Program-made: the position numbers and the translations under genes
Shown: positions 34,950-42,801 of the stretch, one piece after another
How positions within the stretch are numbered: the first letter of the stretch is position 1
Layout: each line of letters opens with the position of its first letter
Source of the DNA: Acidobacteriota bacterium
GTDB lineage: Bacteria; Acidobacteriota; Terriglobia; Acidiferrales; UBA7541
Direction: 5' to 3'
Length of the DNA: 64,000 bases
Assembly (NCBI GenBank): GCA_013289955.1
Contig: JABCYZ010000002.1
Location: 434,001 to 498,000 of the forward strand
Notes under the pieces: model-generated
The model's input: the letters and a program-made list of their open reading frames with translations, nothing else
What the model was told of the DNA's origin: nothing
The model's database searches: none

Positions 34950-36338
34950 CTACTGTCCGCGGAAAATAAGCCAGAGAAGTTCGGCGTTGAAGAAAAGGAT
35001 AGCGGCGGCGACGATCCATGCGATGACAACGGTGAAGCGTGAGTTGGCGAACTCCCCCATCTTCGTGCGGTCGCCAGTGAATTGAATCAAAGGAATCACT
35101 GCGAAAGGCAACTGAAAGCTGAGAACGACCTGGCTGAGGATGAGCAGCGAAGTAACTTTGCCTTCCCCGGCGATGCCGATAACGATGACCGCGGGAATAA
35201 TCGCGATTGAACGCGTGATAAGTCGCCGCAGCCACGGCTTGAGGCGAATCTGGAGAAAACCTTCCATAACAATCTGGCCGGCGAGCGTGCCCGTTAGAGT
35301 CGAGTTCTGCCCAGAAGCCAGCAGCGCGCAGGCGAAGAGCGTGCTGGCAAGGCTCACGCCGAGAACAGGGCTGAGAAGTTTGTAGGCGTCGGCAATTTCC
35401 GCAACGTCATGCAGGCCGCGGGTGTGAAAGGCAGCAGCGCCGAGGATGAGGATGGCGGCGTTGATGAATAAAGCGAAGCCGAGAGCTACTGTGGAATCGA
35501 AAATGGCGTAGCGCATGGCTTCGCGTCGGTCACGGATCGACGCGCCGAAGGCGCGCGTCTGCACGATGCTCGAATGAAGATACAGATTGTGCGGCATGAC
35601 CGTCGCGCCCAGGATGCCTATGGCGATATACAGCATTTCGCGGTTGCGAAGAATTTCCGCGCGCGGAATCAGCCCCACAGCGGCTTCGCGCCAGATGGGA
35701 TGCGAGAAAAAGATTTCATAGGCAAAGCAGCCGGCGATGGTGGCGATGAGCGTGACGACGAACGCCTCGATGATTCTGAAGCCGCGGCCCTGTAGGGCCA
35801 GCACGATCAAAACGTCGAGCCCCGTAATAATCACGCCGATCAGAAGCGGCAGACCGAAAAGAAGTTTGAGCGCCACGGCGGAGCCAAGAACTTCCGCGAG
35901 GTCGCACGCGGCGATAGCAATCTCGCAAACGATCCAAAGCGCAATGGAAGTTCGGTGCGAGTAATGCTCGCGGCAGGCCTGCGCCAAATCGCGGCCAGTG
36001 GCGATGCCCAGCTTGGCCGAAAGCGCCTGAAGAAACATCGCCATGAGGTTGCTGATCAGAATGACGCTGAGCAGCGTGTAGCCAAATTTCGAGCCGCCGC
36101 CGATGTCCGTGGCCCAGTTGCCGGGGTCCATGTAGCCGACAGCGACGAGATAGCCAGGACCGGCAAAGGCCAGGACTTTGCGAATCCAGGAAGCGGTATG
36201 CGAAATCGGAATAGAGCGATGGGACTCAGGAAGCGAGGGCAAACTGGCCGTGCGGGGACTGGAAGTCGAAGAAGCAGCGTCGGATCCGGCGCCGGTTGCG
36301 GTTTCTGTTTCGAGTTGGGGCGGGAACGTGGGTGACAT
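34950..36338 (-). CDS. mntH: Nramp divalent metal ion transporter
   Basis: A 462-residue proton-coupled Mn2+/Fe2+ importer with about eleven helices. The first metal-site motif is [15 protein letters not shown]. The second site is [14 protein letters not shown]. The segment [21 protein letters not shown] is the conserved Nramp transport signature. The N-terminal tail of about 45 residues is Ser/Thr/Pro-rich, longer than usual. An inverted repeat lies just upstream of its start (36348-36362). Substrate preference between Mn and Fe cannot be read here. Confidence 0.93.
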   Translation of the reverse strand: MSPTFPPQLETETATGAGSDAASSTSSPRTASLPSLPESHRSIPISHTASWIRKVLAFAGPGYLVAVGYMDPGNWATDIGGGSKFGYTLLSVILISNLMAMFLQALSAKLGIATGRDLAQACREHYSHRTSIALWIVCEIAIAACDLAEVLGSAVALKLLFGLPLLIGVIITGLDVLIVLALQGRGFRIIEAFVVTLIATIAGCFAYEIFFSHPIWREAAVGLIPRAEILRNREMLYIAIGILGATVMPHNLYLHSSIVQTRAFGASIRDRREAMRYAIFDSTVALGFALFINAAILILGAAAFHTRGLHDVAEIADAYKLLSPVLGVSLASTLFACALLASGQNSTLTGTLAGQIVMEGFLQIRLKPWLRRLITRSIAIIPAVIVIGIAGEGKVTSLLILSQVVLSFQLPFAVIPLIQFTGDRTKMGEFANSRFTVVIAWIVAAAILFFNAELLWLIFRGQ

Positions 36339-36347
36339 GATTCTTTT

Positions 36348-36362
36348 TACTGATACTCAGTA
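36348..36362. promoter_or_regulatory. palindrome upstream of mntH
   Basis: TACTGA-TAC-TCAGTA, a perfect 6-base inverted repeat with a 3-base spacer, lies 10 bases before the mntH start codon. The next 60 bases upstream are AT-rich, unlike surrounding DNA, and probably contain the promoter. A metal-responsive repressor such as an MntR/DtxR or Fur-family protein is a plausible binder. No such gene is adjacent. Confidence 0.45.
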
Positions 36363-36563
36363 ATCGATTTTTTGTTAACTACGGTAAATGTCCATACTAA
36401 ACTAGACTTAACAAAACCATTTGTCAATAGGACTGAAGCGGATTGTTCCCATCCTCGAGAGCCCACGCAACCGCGATGGAGTCCCGCGGGCGAGCACAAC
36501 AGCAAGCCCTGTGATACCTTCGAAAGAGCCGTGAAATGAGCGGGCCACTAAGGGGAGAAGACG

Positions 36564-36872
36564 ATGGAAGAGCAGCGGCAGGTTCCAGGACAAGTGCAGA
36601 TCAAAGCGGACGAGAAGGAACTGCAGGGGCAGTACAGCAATCTGGTGATGCTGCATCACAATCTCGAAGAGTTCACACTCAATTTCATTTACATTTTCCC
36701 GAATGGGGCACAAGGCAAACTGCTAGGCAGCATGATCGTAAGCCCGGGCCATGCCAAGCGGATTTGGCGCGCTCTGGGAGAAAATATCTCGCGCTACGAA
36801 GCGCAGTTCGGGCCGATCAAGGAAGCTCCAGAAGGCGCCGGACAGCCGCCCAATGTTGGTTTCGTGCAGTAG
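36564..36872 (+). CDS. DUF3467 protein
   Basis: A 102-residue cytoplasmic protein of the DUF3467 family. The recognisable core is GQYSNLVMLHHNLEEFTLNF followed by PGHAKRIWRALGENISRYEA. The family is widespread and often lies near ribosome or stress genes; its role is not known. GGGGAGAAGACG precedes the ATG. It stands alone between mntH and a gene-poor stretch. Confidence 0.8.
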   Translation: MEEQRQVPGQVQIKADEKELQGQYSNLVMLHHNLEEFTLNFIYIFPNGAQGKLLGSMIVSPGHAKRIWRALGENISRYEAQFGPIKEAPEGAGQPPNVGFVQ

Positions 36873-37288
36873 CGCGCGAGTCAGCCGATAGAAGGAAAAG
36901 TTGAAGGTCTAGACCCACCATCTCGGGCCACATATTGTGTGGGCCCCCCACCCTGTTAAACCAATTGCCTGAAACCGCCCTTTGTACAAAAGCTGTGCAC
37001 AAAGACTCATGCTGAGTTTCGAACGGGAAAGTAAAGTCCGCCGCCATCTGCGCCAGGTGTCAGAGCAATCCCTGACGGTAAACCTGCGCGACGATTCAGA
37101 CCCCTGCGCCAGCACGCAACGATTACACATCCTCCCGCCAAAGAGCGGCTCCAAACTCCAGGTATGGAGTATCCGAATTTTGCTGGCGGCAAACGGAAGG
37201 AATGTACTGTGCTTCTAGACCTGATCCGAGAAGAGCTTGAAGCCTCAATCGAATCGTACGCAGCACGCATTGCCAGCGGGGCAGAGGC
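36873..37288. other. gene-poor region
   Basis: 416 bases between DUF3467 and the CGNR regulator tail. Small ORFs here have no recognisable domain or ribosome sites. No RNA gene or repeat is seen. Confidence 0.4.
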
Positions 37289-37909
37289 TCATTGTTTCCG
37301 CCTGAAGCGTCGGGCCTTGAGGCGGTTCCCGCACAGTTTCATATCGCACCATCTTCTTGAGTGGTTCCTGCTCGTATCCAGAAACAGCCACAGGCACTCA
37401 GGATTGGAACATGCCCTGATCTTTGAGCTCTGCTCCGACGCAAGCAGGGCATCGGCTTCGATCGAAAGTCTCCGAAGCGGAAATTCGGGTGCATGCCGGC
37501 GATTCAGAGTCCAGATTAGGCGCCGTTCCCTCCAGCTCAGGATTCTTCCATCCTGCGCGTCATGAAAGTACGAACTTAGCCGTTTGAGAGAGACTTCCTC
37601 CGGAGGCCTGTTGTCGATCACGCTGTAGAGAACAGCCGCGAGCATCTCTCGAAAGCGCCGGGCGGAGGCAAGAACCCGCCTGCAAACCCGCGGTTGCGCC
37701 GTTGCACGAATCTGCCGGGCTTCGGAACGGCTGAGCAACTTGGATTGTTCCGTGAACCGGAGCAGATCGTCGTAGCTGCTAATCAACTCCTCCGGTCCTG
37801 TCGATCGAAAGCGCCAGTCGAGCGTGTTCACAAAATCGAGAACCGGATGCCGCGCAACCAACTGAAACGGTGAGGGGGCTGTTTTTCTCGCGTGGTTCGC
37901 AGTCGACAT
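37289..37909 (-). CDS. CGNR zinc-finger transcriptional regulator (ABATE domain)
   Basis: A 206-residue regulator. The N-terminal ABATE domain starts with HPVLDFVNTLDWR. The C-terminal zinc ribbon reads IRACSNPECLWLFLDTSRNH then RRWCDMKLCGNRLKARRF, which is the CGNR motif with Cys ligands CxxxxC and CxxxxC. It is divergent from the PLP-dependent decarboxylase-like gene with only 60 bases between the starts, so that gene is the likely target. ABATE is thought to bind a small molecule. The ligand is unknown. Confidence 0.88.
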   Translation of the reverse strand: MSTANHARKTAPSPFQLVARHPVLDFVNTLDWRFRSTGPEELISSYDDLLRFTEQSKLLSRSEARQIRATAQPRVCRRVLASARRFREMLAAVLYSVIDNRPPEEVSLKRLSSYFHDAQDGRILSWRERRLIWTLNRRHAPEFPLRRLSIEADALLASEQSSKIRACSNPECLWLFLDTSRNHSRRWCDMKLCGNRLKARRFRRKQ

Positions 37910-37969
37910 GGCAGATATGCTACGCAGCGCGGTTGCGCGTAGTAACCATCATATGCTATTTTGACGGTT

Positions 37970-39409
37970 ATGGACAATCTGAACACGCAAATACCATCAG
38001 GCATCCGCCCTCCACGGCGCCCAAGAGCGAATCCCTATGCTGCTCTTCTCAGACAAGCTGAGGCCTATGCCGAGTCGTATCTTGCTTCGATTCAAGATCG
38101 CCATGTAGGCGTCACAGAGTCAGCTCTGGAAGGTATGTCGGCGCTGGGGGGTGAAATGGCCGCCGATGGCGTGGCTCCGGAGACGGTTCTCAGATTGCTT
38201 CATGAAGCAGGGTCGCCAGGCACCATGGCGGTAATGGGAGGACGTTTCTTTGGCGGAGTGATCGGAGGATCGCTCCCGGTGACCGTAGCCGCTCACTGGC
38301 TAGCGGACGCCTGGGATCAGAATGCTTGCCTTTACGAGATTTCACCTGTATCTGCTTACCTCGAAGAAGTAGTGCTCGGATGGCTGATCCGTCTGTTCCG
38401 TTTGCCCGCGAACTCAGGTGGGGCATTGGTTACAGGCACGCAAATGGCGGATGTAACCGCGCTCGCTGCGGCAAGGCACGCCCTTTTGCGCACTTTGGGC
38501 TGGGACGTGGAGAGCGAGGGTTTATTCGGTGCGCCGCCCATCTCCGTGATCGTGGGCGATGAGGTTCACGCCACAATGCTAAAGGCGCTGGCTCTGCTTG
38601 GGTTCGGGCGAGCTCGTGTGCACCGCGTCCCTGTCGATAATCAGGGTAGGATGCTGCCGGCGCGCATCCCGAAAGTCGATGGCCCGGTTGTGATCTGTGC
38701 ACAGCTCGGAAATGTGAATTCAGGGGCCTGTGATCCCCTTAGGGATATCTGCGATGTTGCAAAACCGATCGGGGCCTGGGTTCACGTTGACGGAGCCTTT
38801 GGCCTGTGGGCTGCGGTCGCACCGAAGAGGCGTCACTTAGTGCTCGGCCTGGAGCAGGCGGACTCGTGGGCAACCGACGGGCATAAATGGCTCAACACGC
38901 CGCAGGACTGCGGCATCGCGATCGTTCGGGACAAGGAGGCGCTGCGGCAGGCCATGGCGATCACCGCGGCCTATTATGGACCACTCTCAAAACGCGAGCC
39001 GATGCAGTGGTGCCCGGACTCGTCGCGACGGGCGCGAGCCGTGGAACTATGGGCCGCGCTCCGTACCCTCGGCAGGAGCGGAATTGCTGCTCAGGTTGAG
39101 CGGACGTGTCGACATGCAAGCACATTTGCCGAGGGGCTTCGCGAGGCAGGCCACGAAATCCTGAATGAAGTTGTACTCAATCAGGTGCTGGTCTCTTTTG
39201 GCTCGGACGAACAGACGGAACGCGTCATCGCGAGGGTGCAACAAGACGGAACCTGCTGGTGCGGAGGTACAGTCTGGAAGGGACGGAAGGCCATGCGAAT
39301 CAGCGTTTCATCGTGGGCAACCACAGAGGATGATGTAGAGAAAAGCATTCGGGCGATGGGGAAAGCATATGAGGAGACCTGCCCGGCTCATCGCCACGAT
39401 ACTTTCTGA
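37970..39409 (+). CDS. PLP-dependent decarboxylase/aspartate aminotransferase-fold enzyme
   Basis: A 479-residue group II amino-acid-decarboxylase-like PLP enzyme. The PLP lysine lies in ATDGHKWLNTPQDCGI. The Asp that contacts the pyridine N is in HVDGAFGLWA. The phosphate region is GGALVTGTQMADVTALAAAR. The family includes glutamate, tyrosine and aromatic amino acid decarboxylases; substrate residues are not diagnosable here. The ATG at 37970 begins the conserved part; a TTG at 37961 is in frame. No Shine-Dalgarno sequence precedes the ATG and a TATGCT box lies 12 bases before it, so the transcript may be nearly leaderless. Confidence 0.85.
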   Translation: MDNLNTQIPSGIRPPRRPRANPYAALLRQAEAYAESYLASIQDRHVGVTESALEGMSALGGEMAADGVAPETVLRLLHEAGSPGTMAVMGGRFFGGVIGGSLPVTVAAHWLADAWDQNACLYEISPVSAYLEEVVLGWLIRLFRLPANSGGALVTGTQMADVTALAAARHALLRTLGWDVESEGLFGAPPISVIVGDEVHATMLKALALLGFGRARVHRVPVDNQGRMLPARIPKVDGPVVICAQLGNVNSGACDPLRDICDVAKPIGAWVHVDGAFGLWAAVAPKRRHLVLGLEQADSWATDGHKWLNTPQDCGIAIVRDKEALRQAMAITAAYYGPLSKREPMQWCPDSSRRARAVELWAALRTLGRSGIAAQVERTCRHASTFAEGLREAGHEILNEVVLNQVLVSFGSDEQTERVIARVQQDGTCWCGGTVWKGRKAMRISVSSWATTEDDVEKSIRAMGKAYEETCPAHRHDTF

Positions 39410-39692
39410 CTGGAACCGGAGGACGGGCCGGGAACCGGAGAACCGTAGCTTGCTTCCAATGATTGGTGTCTTCAGACCGAGTCACTCATAGAAAAAATCG
39501 AACGTGCAGTAACCGTGGTCTGCTGATTTGCGAATTACGAGCAACTACCCGCATTTTGAGCACAGACGGTAGAGGGAAATGGCAGAGAAATTGTTCTCTT
39601 GTACACAAAGCGTGGATTTGTCCGCAGTTGCGAATCATGCTAAGGCATCGTAAACTGAATAAGTTGTGAGCAGTTGCCGCGCGGTTTTGTAA

Positions 39693-39769
39693 GGGCCTGT
39701 AGCTCAGGTGGCTAGAGCGCGCCCCTGATAAGGGCGAGGTCGGTGGTTCAAGTCCACCCAGGCCCACCA
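39693..39769 (+). tRNA. tRNA-Ile (anticodon GAT)
   Basis: A 77-base tRNA with acceptor pairs GGGCCTG/CAGGCCC, anticodon loop CTGATAA (GAT at 39727-39729), T-arm GGTGG-TTCAAGT-CCACC and an encoded CCA end. Its 3' part, from the anticodon loop onward, is repeated at 43906 and, with changes, at 44971. Confidence 0.97.
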
Positions 39770-39777
39770 TTCAAATC
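39725..39777 (+). repeat. attachment-site-like repeat, copy 1 (inside tRNA-Ile)
   Basis: 53 bases covering the 3' part of tRNA-Ile plus 8 bases beyond (TTCAAATC). They match 43906-43958 exactly. It is the left boundary of a probable integrated segment. Confidence 0.85.
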
Positions 39778-39977
39778 ACCAGTAAATTCGCGGCTATTCT
39801 CGCTTTTCCCCTCTTGGGGAATACTTCTCAAAAAACCAATTTGCCAACTATTTACCAACTTTCCGGGCGAGCCGACAAGGCGCAATCGAAGCGTCACGGC
39901 AGCTCGCTTTGATCGTCGAGCGGCCGGCCGCAGCATCCTTGGCGCAGCGCCGTAACTGCTCTGAGATCGATGGGCGA

Positions 39978-40169
39978 TCAGGCAGCCCACTCATCAAATC
40001 GGCGCATGATCTCCATGAGCTTGCATCCCAACAGGATGACAGAGCCCCACAATATGAAGGGGACGCCATAGAGTAGGACATGCTTGTGCGAACGGGCTAA
40101 ACCAAACACCCGCATCTTCACGATGGCGTATACGTTCGCTGAGAGATAAGCGACCGCCAAACAGCTCAT
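39978..40169 (-). CDS. small two-helix membrane protein, possibly a remnant
   Basis: A 63-residue ORF beginning MSCLAVAYLSANVYAIVKMR with two hydrophobic segments around a short charged loop (FGLARSHKH) and a C-terminus KLMEIMRRFDEW. The frame continues upstream to 40229 without better support. It lies within the integrated segment, abutting the degraded SDR gene. It may be a complete small gene or a fragment. No family is recognised. Confidence 0.4.
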   Translation of the reverse strand: MSCLAVAYLSANVYAIVKMRVFGLARSHKHVLLYGVPFILWGSVILLGCKLMEIMRRFDEWAA

Positions 40170-40174
40170 AAAAA

Positions 40175-40589
40175 GGCAAGATCGATGTAATTTTCGCCGG
40201 CGCGGCCTTTGTCGAAAAGGCGCTGACACCCGAAGCCACGCCGGAGCATTTCGACAAGACCTTCAACACCAACGCGCGCGGCACCTTTTTCACCGTTCAG
40301 AAGGCGCTGCCCCACTTGAATGATGGGCCTCCATCATCCTCGTGGCTTCCGCCGGGAAGAACAAAGGATTTCCCGGCCGCAGCACTTATAGCGCCAGCAA
40401 AGCAGCGACCAATTCCCGTCTGCAGACGCCGCCAACGAAGCCCGCAAGCAGATCACTTCGCTAACCCCGCTCAACCGCCTCGGCCGGCCCGAAGAGATCG
40501 CGGCCGCGGCGCTGTTTCTTGCCTCGGATGAAAGCAGCTTCGTCGCCGGGGCCGACCTCGCGGTTGACGGCGGCTTAACCGCAGTTTGA
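40175..40589 (+). pseudogene. short-chain dehydrogenase remnant
   Basis: A decayed SDR copy. Three reading frames in turn give SDR segments: GKIDVIFAGAAFVEKAL to LPHLND (frame of 40175), then SIILVASAGKNKGF and YSASKAA with the catalytic Tyr-x3-Lys (frame of 40327), then [20 protein letters not shown] and AVDGGL at the end (frame of 40431). The N-terminal NAD-binding part is missing, two frameshifts are present and about 50 residues are deleted after the active site. It is therefore non-functional. It is on the opposite strand to the intact SDR at 41947-42681, to which it is only moderately similar. Confidence 0.8.
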
Positions 40590-40601
40590 GCAAGAGACAG
40601 C

Positions 40602-40638
40602 CGACCCTGTCATGATGATCGAGCCCCCATCGTTGAAT
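40602..40638 (-). pseudogene. 37-base SDR gene stub
   Basis: A minus-strand scrap encoding FNDGGSIIMTG, 31 of 37 bases identical to 42271-42307 inside the intact SDR gene. It lies 12 bases after the plus-strand SDR remnant and points the other way. Confidence 0.6.
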
Positions 40639-40674
40639 TTACGAATCGTTTCGTGTGGTATCGCTGTCGATGGG

Positions 40675-41091
40675 TTAGGGCCTGGGTCTTGCGGGTATCT
40701 CGGAAGCCCGCGCCAGTGCTTGCGTGTCGATATACTCCCGGATCTTCGTCACCTTGCCATTTCGAACGGTGATGGCGAAGACCCAGTCGTCCTTAAACGT
40801 CCTATTCGTGGCTTTGATTTTTCCCGTCGCGACGCCGATGACCAGAACCCAGTCTCCCTGCGCCACGAATTCGGGGGGCGTTGGGTATTTCGTTTCCACC
40901 TCGTTAGCCGCCTTCTTAAGCACAGCCACCAATTCCGCGTGCCCGCGGTACGTGCCTGCCAGCGGCCAGCCCTCGCCCGGAATGATCCACTCAATGTCTT
41001 CGGCAGCGAGCCCCAGCAGATCTTGCTCATTGTAGCTGCCCATTGCTGCAAAAAAATCCTTCACGATCTGGACATTGTCTTGTGTGCTCAC
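40675..41091 (-). CDS. SnoaL-like (NTF2-fold) protein
   Basis: A 138-residue NTF2-fold protein: helix DNVQIVKDFFAAMGSYNEQD, strands DIEWIIPGEGWPLAGTYRGH and WVFAITVRNGKVTKIREYID. It is probably a small hydrolase/isomerase or ligand-binding protein. It is the last gene of the minus-strand cassette regulated by the AraC gene at 42802-43764. A 17-base palindrome lies 22 bases before its ATG. The substrate is unknown; SnoaL members often accompany oxidoreductases of detoxification cassettes. Confidence 0.78.
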   Translation of the reverse strand: MSTQDNVQIVKDFFAAMGSYNEQDLLGLAAEDIEWIIPGEGWPLAGTYRGHAELVAVLKKAANEVETKYPTPPEFVAQGDWVLVIGVATGKIKATNRTFKDDWVFAITVRNGKVTKIREYIDTQALARASEIPARPRP

Positions 41092-41113
41092 CGAAATCTC
41101 TCCATTCCCTCAC

Positions 41114-41130
41114 ATCGGATCGTGTCCGAT
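41114..41130. promoter_or_regulatory. palindrome upstream of the SnoaL-like gene
   Basis: ATCGGA-TCGTG-TCCGAT, a 6-base inverted repeat with a 5-base spacer, followed by another ATCGGA at 41134. It lies 23 to 39 bases before the SnoaL start, so that gene may have its own controlled promoter. TetR-like proteins bind such sites, but none is encoded nearby. Confidence 0.35.
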
Positions 41131-41187
41131 CTAATCGGATGTCTTGGAATCGTAATTCTCGTGCCAAATTGCACCGTCGTAGATCGA

Positions 41188-41790
41188 TTACTGCTGCTTC
41201 TTGAACAAATCCTGGAAGATGAGCAGGCCCCAAGTGCGGCCGCGTGCGTGCACGAGCGCGCCACCTTCGTTGAGCTTTCCGAGCTTGACGGGCGCGAACC
41301 CGAGTTGTTTGGCCAAATCAACGACGGGAGCGATCGCGTCCTCGTCGTCGCTCGATAGAAAGACGACCCGGTGGCCGCCCTCGACAATTGGATCGGTAGC
41401 CAGGATGCCTGCACCCAAGTGATTAAAGCCCTTCACCAACTTGGCGCCTGTGAACGACTTCGCAACGAAGGCGGAGGATGGGAGACCGCCCAGTTCCTCG
41501 GGTGGGACTGGAAACGAATTCATCGCATCGATGACCGTCTTGCCTTGCCAACTCGGCAGGGCCTTCGCAACCTCGCGATGTTCTCCGAACGGGACCGCCA
41601 AGATGATTGTGTCGGCCTCGAGTGCATCCCGCAGAGACTTGGCGACGACCGTGGGTCCAATCGCCCGCGCCTGCGGCGCCAACGCCTCAGGGGGCCGGCG
41701 ACTCGCAACGGTCACGTCGATGTTTTTACGGGCGAAGGCGTGGGCGAGGGCCTGACCTATCTTTCCGAATCCTACAATCGCATAGCTCAT
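41188..41790 (-). CDS. NADP-binding oxidoreductase, F420-reductase-like
   Basis: A 200-residue Rossmann-fold enzyme like NADPH-dependent F420 reductases. It starts MSYAIVGFGKIGQALAHAFA (dinucleotide motif GFGKIG) and continues with VTVASRRPPEALAP and ADTIILAVPFGEHREVAKAL. The C-terminal helix region VKGFNHLGAGILATDP is typical. The ATG at 41790 follows GGAGAAACATT. It lies 156 bases after the SDR gene start side and 96 bases before the SnoaL gene in the same direction. Coenzyme F420 use is not implied; many such homologues act on other substrates. Confidence 0.8.
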   Translation of the reverse strand: MSYAIVGFGKIGQALAHAFARKNIDVTVASRRPPEALAPQARAIGPTVVAKSLRDALEADTIILAVPFGEHREVAKALPSWQGKTVIDAMNSFPVPPEELGGLPSSAFVAKSFTGAKLVKGFNHLGAGILATDPIVEGGHRVVFLSSDDEDAIAPVVDLAKQLGFAPVKLGKLNEGGALVHARGRTWGLLIFQDLFKKQQ

Positions 41791-41946
41791 AATGTTTCTC
41801 CGATTTCGTCTTGATATTGATTCCCGACATTTGACGGCGCGGGAGATCAAGTTCCGTTCTGTGGCGACCTTCCGTAAACGTCCCGCAGTAAGTAAATCAC
41901 TTTGCGTGCTTCCGGAAGGTCAGCCACTAGCCGAGGTCTGCAGACG

Positions 41947-42681
41947 TCAGATGGCCGAGAAGCCGCCGTCGACGTTCAACTCCACTCCATTCACGAAGCT
42001 CGAATCGTCTGAAGCAAGAAACAGCGCGACCGTCGCGATTTCCTCAGGTTGACCCATCTTTCCCCGCGGGATCAGGGACTCGAACATTTCCTTCGCCTCC
42101 TTGGTGAGAACTTCTTCCTGCATCGGTGTGGCGATCGGCCCCGGGCCCAGCACGTTCACCCGGATATTCCTGCCCTTCAGTTCGTTAAGCCACGTGCGTG
42201 CGAAGGAGCGCAATGCTGCCTTGCTCGCCGCATACACGCCAAAACCAGGAAAACCCTTCACCGAAGCAACTGATCCGGTCATGATGATTGACCCGCCATC
42301 GTTGAATAGCGCCAACGCCTTCTGAACCGTAAACAGCGTTCCGCGGGTATTCAGGCCGAAGGTCGCATCGAAATGCTGCTCGGTAACTTCGCCCAGTGGA
42401 ACGGCCTCGCCCCTGCCGGCGCTCGCGTACAAGACATCGATCTTGCCCTTTTCCCGCTTGACCGTATCGAACAGGCGGTCGAGGTCGTCGAGATTGGCGG
42501 CGTCACCCCGCACGCCCGTCACGTTCCGGCCAATCAGCTTGACGGCTTCATCGAGCTGCTCCTGCTTCCTACCCGTGATGAAAACGTAGGCGCCCTCTTT
42601 AACGAAGAGCTTGGCGCTCGCCAGCGCCATGCCGCTCGATCCACCCGTGATGACTACGACCTTACCCTCTAGTTTTCCCAT
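41947..42681 (-). CDS. short-chain dehydrogenase/reductase (SDR)
   Basis: A 244-residue classical SDR. Cofactor motif VITGGSSGMALASAKLF; catalytic Ser in SIIMTGSVASVKG, Tyr-x3-Lys in GVYAASKAALRSFART; C-terminal FLASDDSSFVNGVELNVDGG. The unusual GMALASA replaces GIGLA-type residues of many SDRs. The ATG at 42681 follows GGGAGCAATT. It is first in the minus-strand cassette and divergent from araC-like 42802-43764. Two degraded SDR pieces lie 1.4 to 1.8 kb away. The substrate is unknown. Confidence 0.9.
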   Translation of the reverse strand: MGKLEGKVVVITGGSSGMALASAKLFVKEGAYVFITGRKQEQLDEAVKLIGRNVTGVRGDAANLDDLDRLFDTVKREKGKIDVLYASAGRGEAVPLGEVTEQHFDATFGLNTRGTLFTVQKALALFNDGGSIIMTGSVASVKGFPGFGVYAASKAALRSFARTWLNELKGRNIRVNVLGPGPIATPMQEEVLTKEAKEMFESLIPRGKMGQPEEIATVALFLASDDSSFVNGVELNVDGGFSAI

Positions 42682-42740
42682 AATTGCTCCCTTCGGCACA
42701 TGTGTTAGTATTGCCTACAGGTAGTAGATGTCTCTGGCAG

Positions 42741-42786
42741 TGGACGAGAACTGCTCGGAAGTCCACAAGTTTTGTCCATTCGTCCA
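42741..42786. promoter_or_regulatory. repeated GTCCA sites between the SDR and AraC genes
   Basis: GTCCA occurs at 42761, 42774 and 42782 and its complement TGGAC at 42741, all in the 120-base divergent gap. Repeated short sites are usual for AraC-family operators. The adjacent AraC gene makes autoregulation and SDR control likely, but this is inferred. Confidence 0.4.
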
Positions 42787-42801
42787 AAAGGGGAAGCCAA
42801 G

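Noticed and set aside
39486..39770. Minus-strand ORF beginning MVGLGGLEPPTSPLSGARSS
   Set aside because: It is antisense to tRNA-Ile and upstream DNA; this sequence style is a well-known spurious product of tRNA-overlapping frames. The similar frames at 43627-43938, 45098-45283 and the N-terminus of the frame reaching 45016 are rejected for the same reason.
42741..42786. Reading the GTCCA repeats as an integron or transposon end
   Set aside because: They are only five bases long, irregularly spaced, and lie in a divergent promoter gap next to an AraC gene, which explains them better as operator half-sites.
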